Shown: positions 20,585 through 32,800 of the stretch, one piece after another
Layout of the letters: each line of letters begins with the position of its first letter
Numbering within the stretch: the first letter of the stretch is position 1
Source of the DNA: Balaenoptera acutorostrata
Lineage: Eukaryota; Chordata; Mammalia; Artiodactyla; Balaenopteridae
Assembly (NCBI RefSeq): GCF_949987535.1
Contig: NC_080077.1
Coordinates: forward strand, 33,631,389-33,695,388
Direction: 5' to 3'
Length of the DNA stretch: 64,000 bases
Program-made: the position numbers and the translations under genes
The notes under the pieces: model-generated
Told to the model about the DNA's origin: nothing
Database searches by the model: none
Seen by the model: the letters and a program-made list of their open reading frames with translations, nothing else

Positions 20585-23500
20585 TTATGAATTGGAGAGG
20601 GATATCAGAAAACTGTAATTTGTCAATCTTTAGTCAGTCAGCACCCAGAATGAGATTCCTGGCCAACAGTTAAACATCTATCCTGGATCCCAGATCCTGA
20701 AGTATATTGTTATGTCTTGTATGTGAGAGAGTTGCACATTGATGAAAATTTATCTGTTTGTATTAATGTATTTTTAAGGCATATTGGTGAACTGTAATGC
20801 TGAGATTCTAAGCTAATAGAAGGCATGATGGGGACTTTTGAATGACGAGTTCAAGCATATTAGAGAAGATGGGAAGACTTTTGGTCTTCATTAGTGAATC
20901 CCTTTGTTCATTTCACCTCTGAAAATGTGTTGAGAACTTGATGGATTCCTCAGAAAGAAAAAAGCACAGCCCTGAAACCAAAAAGACAAAAATTTGATTT
21001 GTCAAAAGCAAAAAAAAAAAAAAAAAAAAAAAAAGGATGAAAGGTTGATGACAATTTTGGGTGCTGATAGCTACCTTTGAAGCCTCATGACTATTGTGAA
21101 ATAAGAACCAGGCTTTAGACGATTGTGGTGAGAAAGCTAGACTCCATCTCAGGAAAGAACAGCCTCAATTATGGACCAGTGAGTGAGCTGCAGACAAATC
21201 CAGGAGGACTGTGGCAAAGTCACGGGGAGAAGGAGGGATCCCAGGCTGGGCTGTGGAGGTAACCTCAAATTGTTGAGCTTAATCTATGGAAATCGTTGTT
21301 TGGGCGGAGGGTGAGCTGGAGGTGAGTGGGTAGTGACAGTTAGAGAGGAAGGGAAATTCTTTCTGAGGAAGGAGTGGTGAACCACAGCAGGGCCTGAAGA
21401 GTGTTAGAGACAATGCTAAAGCATAGGTCATGACCCAGAGGCCCATGCTGGAGAGTTGTCTGGGCCGCTGGTTCAGTGAGGACCTGGAAGATTCCACGCA
21501 TGCCTAGTTTCAGTGTCATTTATAATCTCTTTCAAGATAAAGGCTTGAGTAGGTCGGTTGAACAGACATCTCTGATAAGGTGCCCAACGTACACCAGGCA
21601 TTCAACAAATATTTTAAAATTTATTTTAGAGATTAAGTTGACAGGATGAAACCAGGGAATGTGTGCTTAACAAACTGTATGCCAGTGCTTGTTTGTGACT
21701 TAATATTAGGTACAGTATGGTATGAAATTGGCCCTTTCTTTTGTATGTTTTTATTCCCTCATAAGGAAGGCTGCTTTCAAATTAAACACACAAGAGTTAC
21801 AGAGGCATAGAACAATTACCTATTAATTACCTTTTAGAGTTTCCTGATGACTGATTTCTTTACTGTCTATTTTTCATGTCCCTGTTTTATTCCTTTGTAG
21901 TTTTGTGCAATTAAGTGAGAAACACCTTAGAAATTAAAAGGATGTTGTTGTTTCAGAAGCAGCCATAAATCAGTAAATAATAATTTAACAGTTCCCAAGC
22001 ATCTGCTCTGGCAAATGGATGGCTAAACCCAGGGATACCCAGATGAAAGACAAACAAACAAAAACCCCCAAACAAACAAACAAAAAACTCTGCAGATCCT
22101 TGCAGCAAGGAACATACAGTGTAGTGGTAGAGATACAAGCATGAGTACTACAGTGCAGGATGTGGTCAGGATTGTGGGGAGACTGAAGGAGCGTGGAAAT
22201 GTCTTTCTTTACTCCAACCCCCATGGAGAAAGACACCAAGATATGAAATTGAGTAATGACAACTGGAAAACATTTCCAGCTGGAGAGCCTATATGCCGAA
22301 TGCAAAGCGGCTGCTGGTGTTGAATCTCCAGATGGCTTGAAACTAACCAGAACAAGGAAAGGAGAGAGTTCTGGAGAAGAGCTGTGTCAGGTACATCCAA
22401 GTGTCAGGTAGATACAAGTCCTGGTGATGGAGAATTGAGTGGAGTGCATATGCAAACTCAGTTCGATATGCTTTGAACCAGTCTTCCAAGATCTTGATAT
22501 TTCATGTGAAGTCCCACTGCTGACCTCTTTACCCTCGTCTTGGAAAATGACTTAGACGTTCAGATTCCTGGCTACCATTTGGCTACTTGTTGTTGAGTCT
22601 TGTTGCCAATGGAGGAGGAAAAACTGCCTCCTGAGAGAGATTGGGGGAGCTCAAAACAAAGAGGATCTCACTTCTACCCAGAACCAACGCTCAAAAATAA
22701 GAAAGACCTATGTCTGGTGGCCAGTGTTAGCCCATAACTTCCCTTTTACATACTCTACGTCTATACTTAAAAGGGAAGGGAGTTTTTCCAATTTGCTTTG
22801 GCTGCCTCATGACTCTCCCACATGCCCTTCTGTCTTGTGCCTTTTCTCCTTTCTTTCTACTAGACTTGGTGGTAGTCGCTGCTGCCTGTACCCCTATTCT
22901 TTTAGTGATGTTCACATATGAATTGGTTCTACCATAGTTTTCTGTAAAAGTGAGAAAGCCGCGTTTTCAAAGCTCTCTCTCAGCAGCGTCACTAATGGGC
23001 TTCTCTTCTCAGCTTTACTCAGGCAAAGCTAAGTAAATAGAGCATCATCAGTTCATTTGCTCATTGTTTTGCTGTGGGTCAAACTTGGGTGGACGCTCTG
23101 TGCCGACTACAGCAATGTGCTAGACATATGTTAAGTGACGTTTATTTTTAAAGAAAAAGAAAGCTGAAAGAAATAATGGGTTTTATTCTTCCCCCACATG
23201 AAAGGGGTAAAATATGCAAAGGGTAAAAGTAAGTTTACTTGACATGTGAAAACTAACATATATTTTAAAAATAATAGCAATTGGGTCAGGTAGAAGATGT
23301 GAGGAATCCTTTCCCTGGACTCTGAAGGCTACCTGGGAGTGGGGAGAGGCCAGTGTGGGATTGCTTTCCAATCAACTTCTTACTGCCTTAAGGCACTGTC
23401 AGTGTTCTTTCTTTCTGGTGTCAGAGCCACTTCTAATAATTACTGCTTTCAGCTAAACAATAGTAGGCATTCACTTCCCAGGGAAAAATGACTTGGGTCA

Positions 23501-24769
23501 TTCATAGGCTGCAGCTCTTCATAGTCGCTCAAATTCAGTGTAGTCTTATGGACAAGGCCATTACGAGTATTAATAGCTTCACCATCTCATGATGACAGTG
23601 ATTACTTCTTTAATATCACTGACAAAATAAAAGAAAGATCTACACATCAGAAACACTTTTTTACCCCCAGCCTAGAGATAATGTAGCTGGAGAGACAGAG
23701 TGAATTTTTAAAACATTTAAAAAAATTTTTTAACATCTTCAAAACAAAGCTTTTTAAAAAATGGGTATATTTGAAGTCGTGCCCCAGCATGGCACAAACC
23801 ACTGTTTATAAAATGCATTGGAAAAGAATTCTCATGCATTTTAAAGAGGTATGATTTGTTTGTTAAATGTATTTTTCTCTAGATAAGTGTAGTGGTCATT
23901 TTAAAATGTTAATTATAGACTGTGTGAACAAGATCACTTTTGGTTTTGCTATGTGCAATATAAACTCACAACGACTGGAGCATCAGATGTGAAAAAAGTA
24001 AATTCTACCCCTTCTAGTCTATTTGGTATAATAGACTGAAGAAGAAATGAGGACACTAATTTTGGTTCGACCATCACTTTGCTGAGATTTTGAAGACTTA
24101 ACCCTGGCGCCTCATTACCTCATCTAGAAAATGATGGGATAGGTTTAAATCTCTAAGGTCCAATACCATTCTAAAGTCTACACTTCAATAAATATGGCTT
24201 TATCTAAAATATACTTGGTCATTATGGTTGATGATAAATCATGATCTCAATAAGAACTTTTTTTTTGGCACATTAAAAACAGAACAAAAAAACAGAACAA
24301 AAATAACCTTATGCTCTTGTATCTCTCAACCCAGTCACTTCTTTTGCTGTGTTGGAAGTAAAAGTCGAATAAGGAGCATGAAAGAGAGTATACCTCTTTT
24401 AGAAAGGATCTTGTAAGAAGAGAAAACAAAACCAAGTCCTAGCATCAAAGGACTTCAAGAAAGCAGACTTTGGGCCACAAAAATGCCCTGGAAGGAGCAG
24501 GACCAGGAGACAGACTGAATATGAAGTGTAGCAATATGATTCTTGATGGGGTAGGGTACAAAAAGTAGAGATTGGATCAGATAGTTAAATATGAGTTCAA
24601 AGAAATGTCCTAGTTCCAAATAAATACCTCGAGATGATTGTAGGAAGAGGTACAGATGGATGACAAAGGAGCATTAAAGAAAATACACATTTTCAAATAC
24701 ACCGGGCAAAAGGGGAAGCTTAGAGAGAATTTCTGCCCATTGTTCATGGCGTATAAAAGCAAATGATGG

Positions 24770-25096
24770 GGGACTTCCCTGGTGGTGCAGTGGTTAAGAA
24801 TCTGCCTGCCAATGCAGGAGACACAGGTTCGAGCCCTGGTCTGGGAAGATGCCACATGCTGCAGAGCAACTAAACCCGTGCACCACAACTATTGAGCCTA
24901 TGTGCCACAACTACTGAAGCCTGGGCACCTAGAGCCCATGCTCCACAACAAGAGAAGCCACTGCAGTGGGAAGCCCACACACCGCAACAAAGAGTAGCCC
25001 CCTCTCGCCGCAACTAGGGAAAGCCTGCATGCAGCAACAAAGACCCAACGCAGCCAAAAATAAATAAATAAAATAAATAAATTTATTAAAAAAAAA
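24770..25096 (+). mobile_element. CHR-2-type SINE, long subtype
   Basis: Head 'acttccctggtggtgcagtgg', (AAAT)n and poly(A) tail. Perfect 15-bp target-site repeats aaaagcaaatgatgg at 24755-24769 and 25097-25111. Confidence 0.95.
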
Positions 25097-25371
25097 AAAA
25101 GCAAATGATGGAAGACATTGGCAAGGTAGGGGTTTTTAAATAATGCTTTTATTCTTTGTCATTGTAGTATGAATTAAATATGGATATATCATTGGAATAA
25201 GTCCCAGTCTTGATGAAAGACTGTAAAACTAAACTAAAATAAACAAAAAAGTAGGTCAAAGGTCACTAGGAGAGCATGTCTGTTTCTTTCAGTAATGCTT
25301 TCTGGAGTGTTGCCCACAGAATTGAAAAGTGCTTTTTCAGATCCATTCGGTGTTTTTGAGAAATTCTGGAG

Positions 25372-25879
25372 CAGTGTTTTCAAAGTGTGGTCGTGGAACA
25401 CCTGAGGCTCTTGAGACCCTTTCAGGGGTCTGGGAGATCAGAACTATTTTCATAATAACACCAAGATGTTACTGGCCTTTTTCATTCTCATTCTCTCCTG
25501 AGAATACAGCGGAGTTTCCCAGAAACTACATGACTTACAATATCTCAGAAGAGTAAATGCAGAGGCAGATGTGAGAATCCAGATGTCTTCTATTAAGCCA
25601 GACATTAAAGACAGTTTCAAAAATGTAAAACAATGCTACTTATCTCACTATTTTTTTTTCTTGGTTTGGAAAATATAGGGTTTCCCCCCTGCCCCAAATG
25701 TTATTTAAGATATTTATTCTTCTTATTCTTAAATTAATTACTGTTTGAATTTTTTTTGTTTTTAATATCTAATAGTGTCCATATCAGTGGATATAATCTA
25801 TCTCAAAAACACTCTGGAAGCCCTTGAAAATTTTTAAGTGTGTAAAGGAGGTCTGAGACCAAAGGTTTAAGAATGCCTG
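25372..25879 (+). mobile_element. hAT-superfamily DNA transposon, internally deleted (copy 1)
   Basis: Starts 'cagtgttttcaaagtgtgg' and ends 'gagaccaaaggtttaagaatgcctg', matching the inverted ends of an old mammalian hAT (Zaphod/Charlie-like). Inside, a relic of the transposase C-terminus is readable near 25556-25650 (EADVRIQMSSIKPDIK), resembling hAT-derived ZBED5/FAM200-type proteins. Most of the ORF is deleted. A second copy lies at 49658-51335 in the opposite direction. Confidence 0.8.
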
Positions 25880-25984
25880 TCCCTAGAGGATAAGTAATTT
25901 CTCTGAACCTCAGAAGAGGGCAAAGGTGACCTTATTAAACTATGGGAGTGGCAGTTATCTGTAGTTAGCAGTTACACAAATGTT

Positions 25985-26200
25985 AGCAATGATACTAACG
26001 AGTGCCTTCTTCTTGGCTACCTCTGAGACACTTTAATAGGAATTCTTATTTGATACCTCACAACAAACAAAGCAGTCGAGGCTGTTGGCATTCTTTCCAT
26101 TTTATAGATAGGAAAATGTTAGAATCAGAGAAGTGATTTTCCAAGGATCATGAAAAAAAGTTGAGCTGGAACCATTTGGTACTTACGAATCCTAGTCCTA
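25985..26200 (-). repeat. MIR, antisense
   Basis: 'gatacctcacaacaaacaaagcag...ttccattttatagataggaaaatg...agaagtgattttccaaggatcat' follows the MIR body on the reverse strand. Confidence 0.65.
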
Positions 26201-29200
26201 TATGTTTCCCCGTTGTTTCACTGACTGCATTGGTACTAGGACGAATCAAGCAATTTTCTTCTAGTGGACCACAGCATGGCGCATGGCAAACTCTTAACTC
26301 CTTGTGGAGGACAGCTTGTGTCAGATCACTTTAAGATCCTCTACGACAAAAAAAATAACAGGTATCACTAACACCCTGATGGTATCAGTACATTTGAAAT
26401 TCACTGGCCAGGTGGAAAAAATATTACAGAAAAATAGGATAAAATATACCTGGGGAAAATATAAGGAAACAAAACTCCAGTTTTTATCAACACAGCAGGA
26501 GGACATGCCAGCAAGATAACACACCGTGAAGGCCCATGGGGTCTGTAAAGTTGAGTATTTGCTGGTGATGTTATAGCGCCCATAGGAAAAAAAGCCCAAG
26601 TGATAATACTGTGATGTATTAGAGCAAGACTTGTACAGTGGACTAGGAAGCATCTTCTCTTAGAGGACAGTGTCTGGTTCTGTAGTTATAGTTGTAAAAG
26701 GTGAGAAATGGGGGAGTTTTGGAAGAGTGGTCATGGATGTGTAGCACATGGGATTCTGGATGGGGAGTGAGGAAAAGCAAACAGAGAACCATCATTTGCC
26801 GGTAAGTCAGGCGGAGGTAATTGGTAGTTGCCTGTGGGGCAAAGCGTGTGTTTCTCTGATTTGAGTACCATGTGTTGCCTGGGATCTTTTGGAAATACAG
26901 AATATTTCTGCTCCATACTTCATTATGTCTAGCAGATGTTGCTTTCATGTTTTTGAGCCCAATTTGCAGAATGAACATGGTGTCGTAAAACATACTCCTA
27001 AAAACAGAAGAGAGGAAACTAGTTAACTGGCCTCTTACCAGGACAGTTTTAAGAAGGGCCAGGCTTTTAGCTGTGGCCTGTCTGGAGTACAAAAGTGAGA
27101 CTATTCTAAGAAGAAAAGCAGTGTCATGACATGTTTATTGCTGTAAACTGTGAATAAAGAATGTTCAGTCACATTTTTAGAGAAAATATAAACTATTCGG
27201 CAGCTGACTAAGGAGGGAACTATCACTGGACGGTTGCCTCCTCCCTACACTCCATCCCCTAATATTTAAAAAAAATTGTTTCCTTGCAACATTTGCCAGT
27301 GATCCAAAAAAAGAAAAAGAAAAATCCTCCTTCTCATGACTCAGTATCTTCAGGTTGTTACAACAAACCTGTTCAGCTTTTGAATCTTATTAAAGTCAAA
27401 ATATTGAGTCGATTCATCAGCACTAAGCGATTAGATTTTCGCTTTATGCGTGTTTTGAAAGCAGGGCTTGCTATAGAAGGTATATTTACGTAACAACGCT
27501 GTTGCTCCGATTCCCTTGCATTTTTCTGCACATGCTCTTATCTTAATGGAAATTTACTGGAAAATTCTTGCCAGAATAAACACATTCCTTCAGGAGTGAA
27601 AGGCTTAATGTACTTTTCGTTCAACGGCACTACTTTCCTGTGAGAAGATAAACCAAATTATTTGGCATTAGTCATTATACTTCACACATTCCACAGTTCT
27701 CATCATGATCTCCCGTGGGGCTAAGGGTTGTCGAAAATAGCAATAAAGTAGACAATCTTACATTCTAATGAGAGGTAAAATAAAAGCAAGGAAGGGCGTC
27801 TATATATTTGACATGAAATAAACCAAAAATGAATCTGGCAAACACTGTAAATTAGCTTTAGCTATCCTGATAAAGCAGGATTAAGGAATATGAACCAGAG
27901 ATCAGTTGAGCTGGTGATCACAGAAATAAAAAATAGAATATACTTTTCATTTTTAAGAGAAAAGAGAGCTTTCTCATTCACATTGTAATTTAAGAATCAG
28001 GAGTGTAAACCCTAAACTGAGAACACCGGTGGTATCATGGCCACAGGGTGGGATACAAGGATGTAAACAGGAGTTGGGGCAGGGAGGGAGGAAGTGTCCT
28101 TTGAATTAAGGGATGGAGGGCGGCAAACAATGGACAATGGAGGCTAGAGGAAAGAGATTCACACAAACATGTCTAGACTTCCTCCTGTTGGCCCTCATTC
28201 TAACGCCCACCCATCACCACGCCAGGGTTGCTGCTGGGGTGAGATTATAGGGATTGTTCCATCATTCATGCAACCAGCATTAATGAAGTATGTAATCAAG
28301 GCAGAGAGAACCATCTTTAAAGGGATAAAACTGGCCGATTAGCGCATAACAGTTAAGCAGTCAGTTATATTGCATTTATTTGCAGCAATAGGTAATTAAG
28401 TTCTTTGACTTTTTCTAAGAAGTCAGTTGGAATTAAACTGCTGGGTAGATTCGACCAGAGTTTAGTGACCTTCTTCCTTATGCTGTATTAAATCCTACTA
28501 TTTTAAATAACTATGGGAAAGGCCAGTTTAAATGTGAAAATGTTCACACACTATTAAAGAATTTTGTTTAGTCGCATTTCTTTTTATTTTCTCTATGTGC
28601 AGTAAGTAAAACCAGTCTAGCAGAGTATTACTTCCTAATGTCTTCTTGGGAGATAAAAAAGCAATTTGATATTAGAATAACAAAACACTCATTCACCAGT
28701 TATTGTCTCTACTCAAATTGTATTTCTGAAAAATTATTGAATATAAAGGGGAAAAACCATAGCTGAAAAATTTCCTCCTTCAAGTAATAAGGCTTTTCCC
28801 TCTCTATCTCAATACAAACAATAATGAAACAATTTAATATTTCTATTCTATATGGGTTTTTTTATTATTAGGCCCTTTAATTCAATGTTAGTAGTAGGCA
28901 GGATATGACTTATGAAGAAAAAAATATAGTTGAAGTCATTAAAAAATTTATTCACTTATCCTTTTCTTCATAGATTATATTTAACCAAATGTTTACAAGG
29001 TAATTCCTAACTACTTATTCAGAATTGCCAATGAATACATTTTTTACCATGTTTTAAAATATATGTAATAATAGGTACATTTATAAGTGTAAATATTAAA
29101 AGTTGCTTTCTAAAATAGAGTGTATCAGCAAACTTAATATACCATCCTTCTATTCATGTTTCGGTTCCAAAAAACAAAATGAAAATTCAAATGGTACCTC

Positions 29201-29642
29201 ATTCATTGATTGCGGATATTTGCTATGTAAGGGTTGATTGAGTTTGATTTATAGGTATCAATGATAAATATGAAATACTGTGTGAAATTCAATCCCAATT
29301 TAATTAACCTCTAATCAAGATTTAACCTGTTGCTTTCTAAGAACAAATTTTCAGTTTTAAAGAAGACTTAAAATAATTTAAATGAAATGGAAATGGAAAA
29401 ATATTTATCGCATTGCTGTTTGTTCTTTGCCATGCTTTTCCATAGAGGATAAAACTGTTCATTCTACAAGAGTATTATAATCAGTAGCCTCTCAAGGTAA
29501 ACAGTTTCAAAATACACATCTCTTTGGTTTTGTTAAGGAGAACTTGAGTTTCCAAATTCTCCAGCTCAGTACTATGATATTTTAGAAATTGTACTACTTC
29601 TTCATGTACTAAGATGAACCGTGTTTTCTTTTGAATTTATAG
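26201..29642. other. Intron 1, last 3.4 kb, repeat-poor
   Basis: No transposon or exon recognised up to the exon 2 acceptor. The low repeat density over more than 3 kb makes it a reasonable place to look for conserved noncoding elements. A polypyrimidine-poor but valid acceptor (gaatttatag) closes the intron. Confidence 0.5.
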
Positions 29643-29839
29643 TCGCAGATATGGCCAGTATACTATGAACCAGGAAATCACCAAAGTTATAGAAAGGCCT
29701 CCATTTGATCGATCAAGTTCCCAGGATTCTTTGGATGAACTATCTATGGAAGATTATTGGACCGAACTAGAAAATATCAAGAAATCTAGTGAGAACAGAC
29801 AAGAAGATCAAGAGGTGGTGGTTGTCAAAGAGCCTGATG
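29643..29839 (+). CDS. ARHGAP18: ARHGAP18 exon 2 (N-terminal region)
   Basis: 197 nt. The acceptor is ...gaatttatag before 29643 and the donor is gtaata at 29840. The exon opens with one base that completes a codon begun in the missing exon 1, then reads [20 protein letters not shown], continues through a Ser/Asp/Glu-rich stretch with [15 protein letters not shown], and ends on the first base of a Glu codon. This is the unstructured acidic N-terminal part of the protein, roughly residues 39-104 by the human scheme. No domain is visible. The ATG inside the exon (TMNQE) is not the normal start, because the frame is already open at the acceptor. It could serve as the start of a shorter isoform if a promoter lay in intron 1, but none is evident. 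Confidence 0.95.
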
Positions 29840-32800
29840 GTAATAATGAAATTAATAAAACTTTTTTTTCTTTTTTTCTTTTTTTCTCTCTCTCTTTTTA
29901 AATATGTATTGATGGGAAATGAAGACATGGAAAGGAAGAGGAGGAAAAAAAATTAAGGCTAGGAAAACCAGAAAAAGATAAATGGTAGCTGCCTTTCATC
30001 TTGAAAATGACTTAATTGTGGCAGATTTATAGATGCAACTGACAAATATAAGTGGCATAAGTAAATTCACTTAGTTTTGGATGTGGCTAGAATCTTGTTG
30101 GCTAAGCTTGTTGTATCATAGACTCTTAGAGTTAGACTTGAATTTTGAAATCATCTAAGCTTTATTTAAATTCCTTCTGTGGTATCCTAGCCACATGGCC
30201 ATTTGGCCTCTAGTGAGTATAGATGCTGATGGTGCTGATGCTTTCCCGTCAGCTTGAGCTGTTTCGATGTTCTTTATTTTATTGATTTACAATCTGCTCT
30301 ACACTACCTTTTACTCACTTATTGTAGATCTGCCTTCTGGAAGAGCAGAACAAGTCTGTTTTATTTTTTGCATGATACCCTTTCAAATGGTTGAGGATAG
30401 TTATCTTGTTACTAGCCAAGTAACTTTTTCTAGAAGAAAAGATTCACATAAATCAATCCTTGTTGGTGGTTTGCAGACCTATCCCGGTCCTGGTCATCTT
30501 ATCTTTCAAAGTATCATCCTCCAGATTGGCAGCAGTGCCACAGTTTAGCCAGCTAAGCTCAGGGTACAGATTTGGACAGTGGAAAATGGTATTAGCATTC
30601 TTAACCTCCATATTTACTTCTTGTATTTGGTTCATAATTTCTCTCAAGTCTCTTTCTAGCCGTGTTTCCCACAGTCTCCACTACTGTATTTGATATTCTG
30701 GAAGAAACATGTAAAACTTCACTTTTTTTTTTCCTCTTAAATTTCATGCTTTTTTTTTTTTTTTTTTTTTTTAGGCTAATCTGTTAAAGTAGACACTAGG
30801 TTTCTGATGCACAACTCTGGCATCTATTATATTAGCATTCTTTCTATGCCTTGTGCCATCTATAAGTTTGTAAGTAAGTCTTTGGTGTATAAGTTGATAC
30901 AAATGCCAAGAAAGTAAGAGCCACAGTTAGTACCTTGGGACCCACTGCTAGTAGTGACCTGTTTTTCAACAGAAGACTTCTTTTTTTTATATATAAGTTT
31001 ATTTATTTTTGACTGTGTTGGGTCTTTGTTGCTGCGTGTGGGCTTTCTCTAGTTGTGGAAGTGGGGACTATTCTTCGTTGCGGTGCGTGGGCTTCTCATT
31101 GCGTGGCTTCTCTTGTTGTGGAGCATGGGCTCTAGGCGCGTGGGCTTCAGTAGTTGTGGCTCGTGGGCTCTAGAGCACAGGCTCAGTAGTTGTGGAGCAC
31201 AGGCTTAGTTGCTCCGTGGCATGTGGGATCCTCCCAGACCAGGGCTCAAATCCCGGTCCCCTGCATTGGCAGGCGGATTCTTAACCACTGCGCCACCAGG
31301 GAGGCTCTCAACAGAAGACTTCTTAATGATGCTAAATGACTTAGCATCAAGTTGTTTAGTACTGAAATCTATCAATACATAAATAGGCTTTTCTCCTTTG
31401 CTATAACATTTGTTGGAAAAAAGCAACCAATAATACTTGAAAAAGAAAAGTTAGAGATTTTCCTTAATTTAACACTGATTTGTAAAAGAAAATTATAACC
31501 AACTCATTCTTTTATTTGGGTTCTCTTTCATTTTACTCTCATTCTTTCTTACTTTACCAATCCAGTTGAGCTTTTTTGTGGTAATAGTGTCTCCCATCCT
31601 TTCTGTCTCAATGTTTCAAGATGGCAACACCATACCAGTGGCCTGCTGAGTAAGGAGAAAACATTCTGCAGAAAGCAGCACTCAAGCCTGATACATAACC
31701 GTGTGTCCTTAGCTATTTCATAATTCTCCAAGACTAAAATGGATTCGTAGAGTGTTGTTCATGGTGTGATTATCAGGAAGAATTGGGACTGTTTCTATAC
31801 ACCCATGCCTTTTCTTTGACTTTAAATTGTTTGAATTTTAACTCTACTTTTTAATGGAACAAGTGACTCTATATTGTAATCTTCTTTACTTCCCTTATCA
31901 TGGCAGTATCAGCTTTTTTCTGGCCATTTGGTTTTATACACTTATACTGAGTTCTACCTTAACAGCCTTAATAATCATGGCTGACTTTCTATGTCAGTAA
32001 ACAGTTTTTGTTGCCTGGCATGCAGAATGCCTGGCACTGCCTTATGTTTCTTGAAGCCAAGGCTATTAATACTTTATTTCTGCCCTCATGGAGTTTAGAT
32101 AGTAGAGAAGGATAGATGGGCACACCAGTCAGTGCTCCATCATGTGATATGGACTATAATAGAGCTCTGCAAAGTTCTTCCCATGTGACATTCTCACATT
32201 TGGTTATGAGGCAGCCAGGGCAGCTGTGGTTTAGTTTACAGATGAGAAAACAGAGTCAGCTTGAGGCTAAGAGACTCAGCCAAAGTGACATGGCCATCAA
32301 GGTGCAGAAATGGGGTATGGACACAGGTCTTTTGTGTCTCAAGTCCTTGGTCTTTCAATTTCCTCTATAAACATGCAGCTTGGAGTGAATCTATTCTAGT
32401 TATCATTCAGTTTTTCTGTTAATCATCAACAGATCTTTTTTTTTTTTTTTTTGGCCACGCCACCTGGCATATGGGATCTTAGTTCCCTGACCAGGGATCG
32501 AACCCGTGCCCCTGCAGTGGGAGCGCAGAGTCTTAACCACTGGACTGCCAGGGAAGACCCGAATCGTCAGTAGATTGTATACAACATTTGCTTTACTGTT
32601 TACTTCCTTTCAGTGTTTTGAATGGATTCAGTTGTTTAATTAGTTTCCTATAATAAGCTATTTTGGTCTTTTTGGTGAAAATAGTGTGCTTTTAAAAAAA
32701 ATTTGTAAAAAACATGACTTTGATGTGCTGACCTGGGGGTTAAAAAAATTAATTTGAAATTGAATAGTTCCTGATGTCCAGATGCTCTTTACTTCTTTGC

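Larger units (their letters stand above)
18336..24754. other. Intron 1, long stretch with few recognisable elements
   Basis: Holds a direct repeat with a 16-bp palindrome (19059-19101), a poly(A)-only insertion (20548-20584), an A-run at 21011-21034 and (AAAC)n at about 22051-22087. Otherwise I see no exon, RNA gene or named repeat. ORFs are all under 110 codons and not family-like. Confidence 0.5.

Noticed and set aside
30735..30790. Long T-run ending in 'ag' as a cryptic exon acceptor in intron 2
   Set aside because: The following sequence (gctaatctgttaaagtag) gives no usable frame and nothing matches ARHGAP18.
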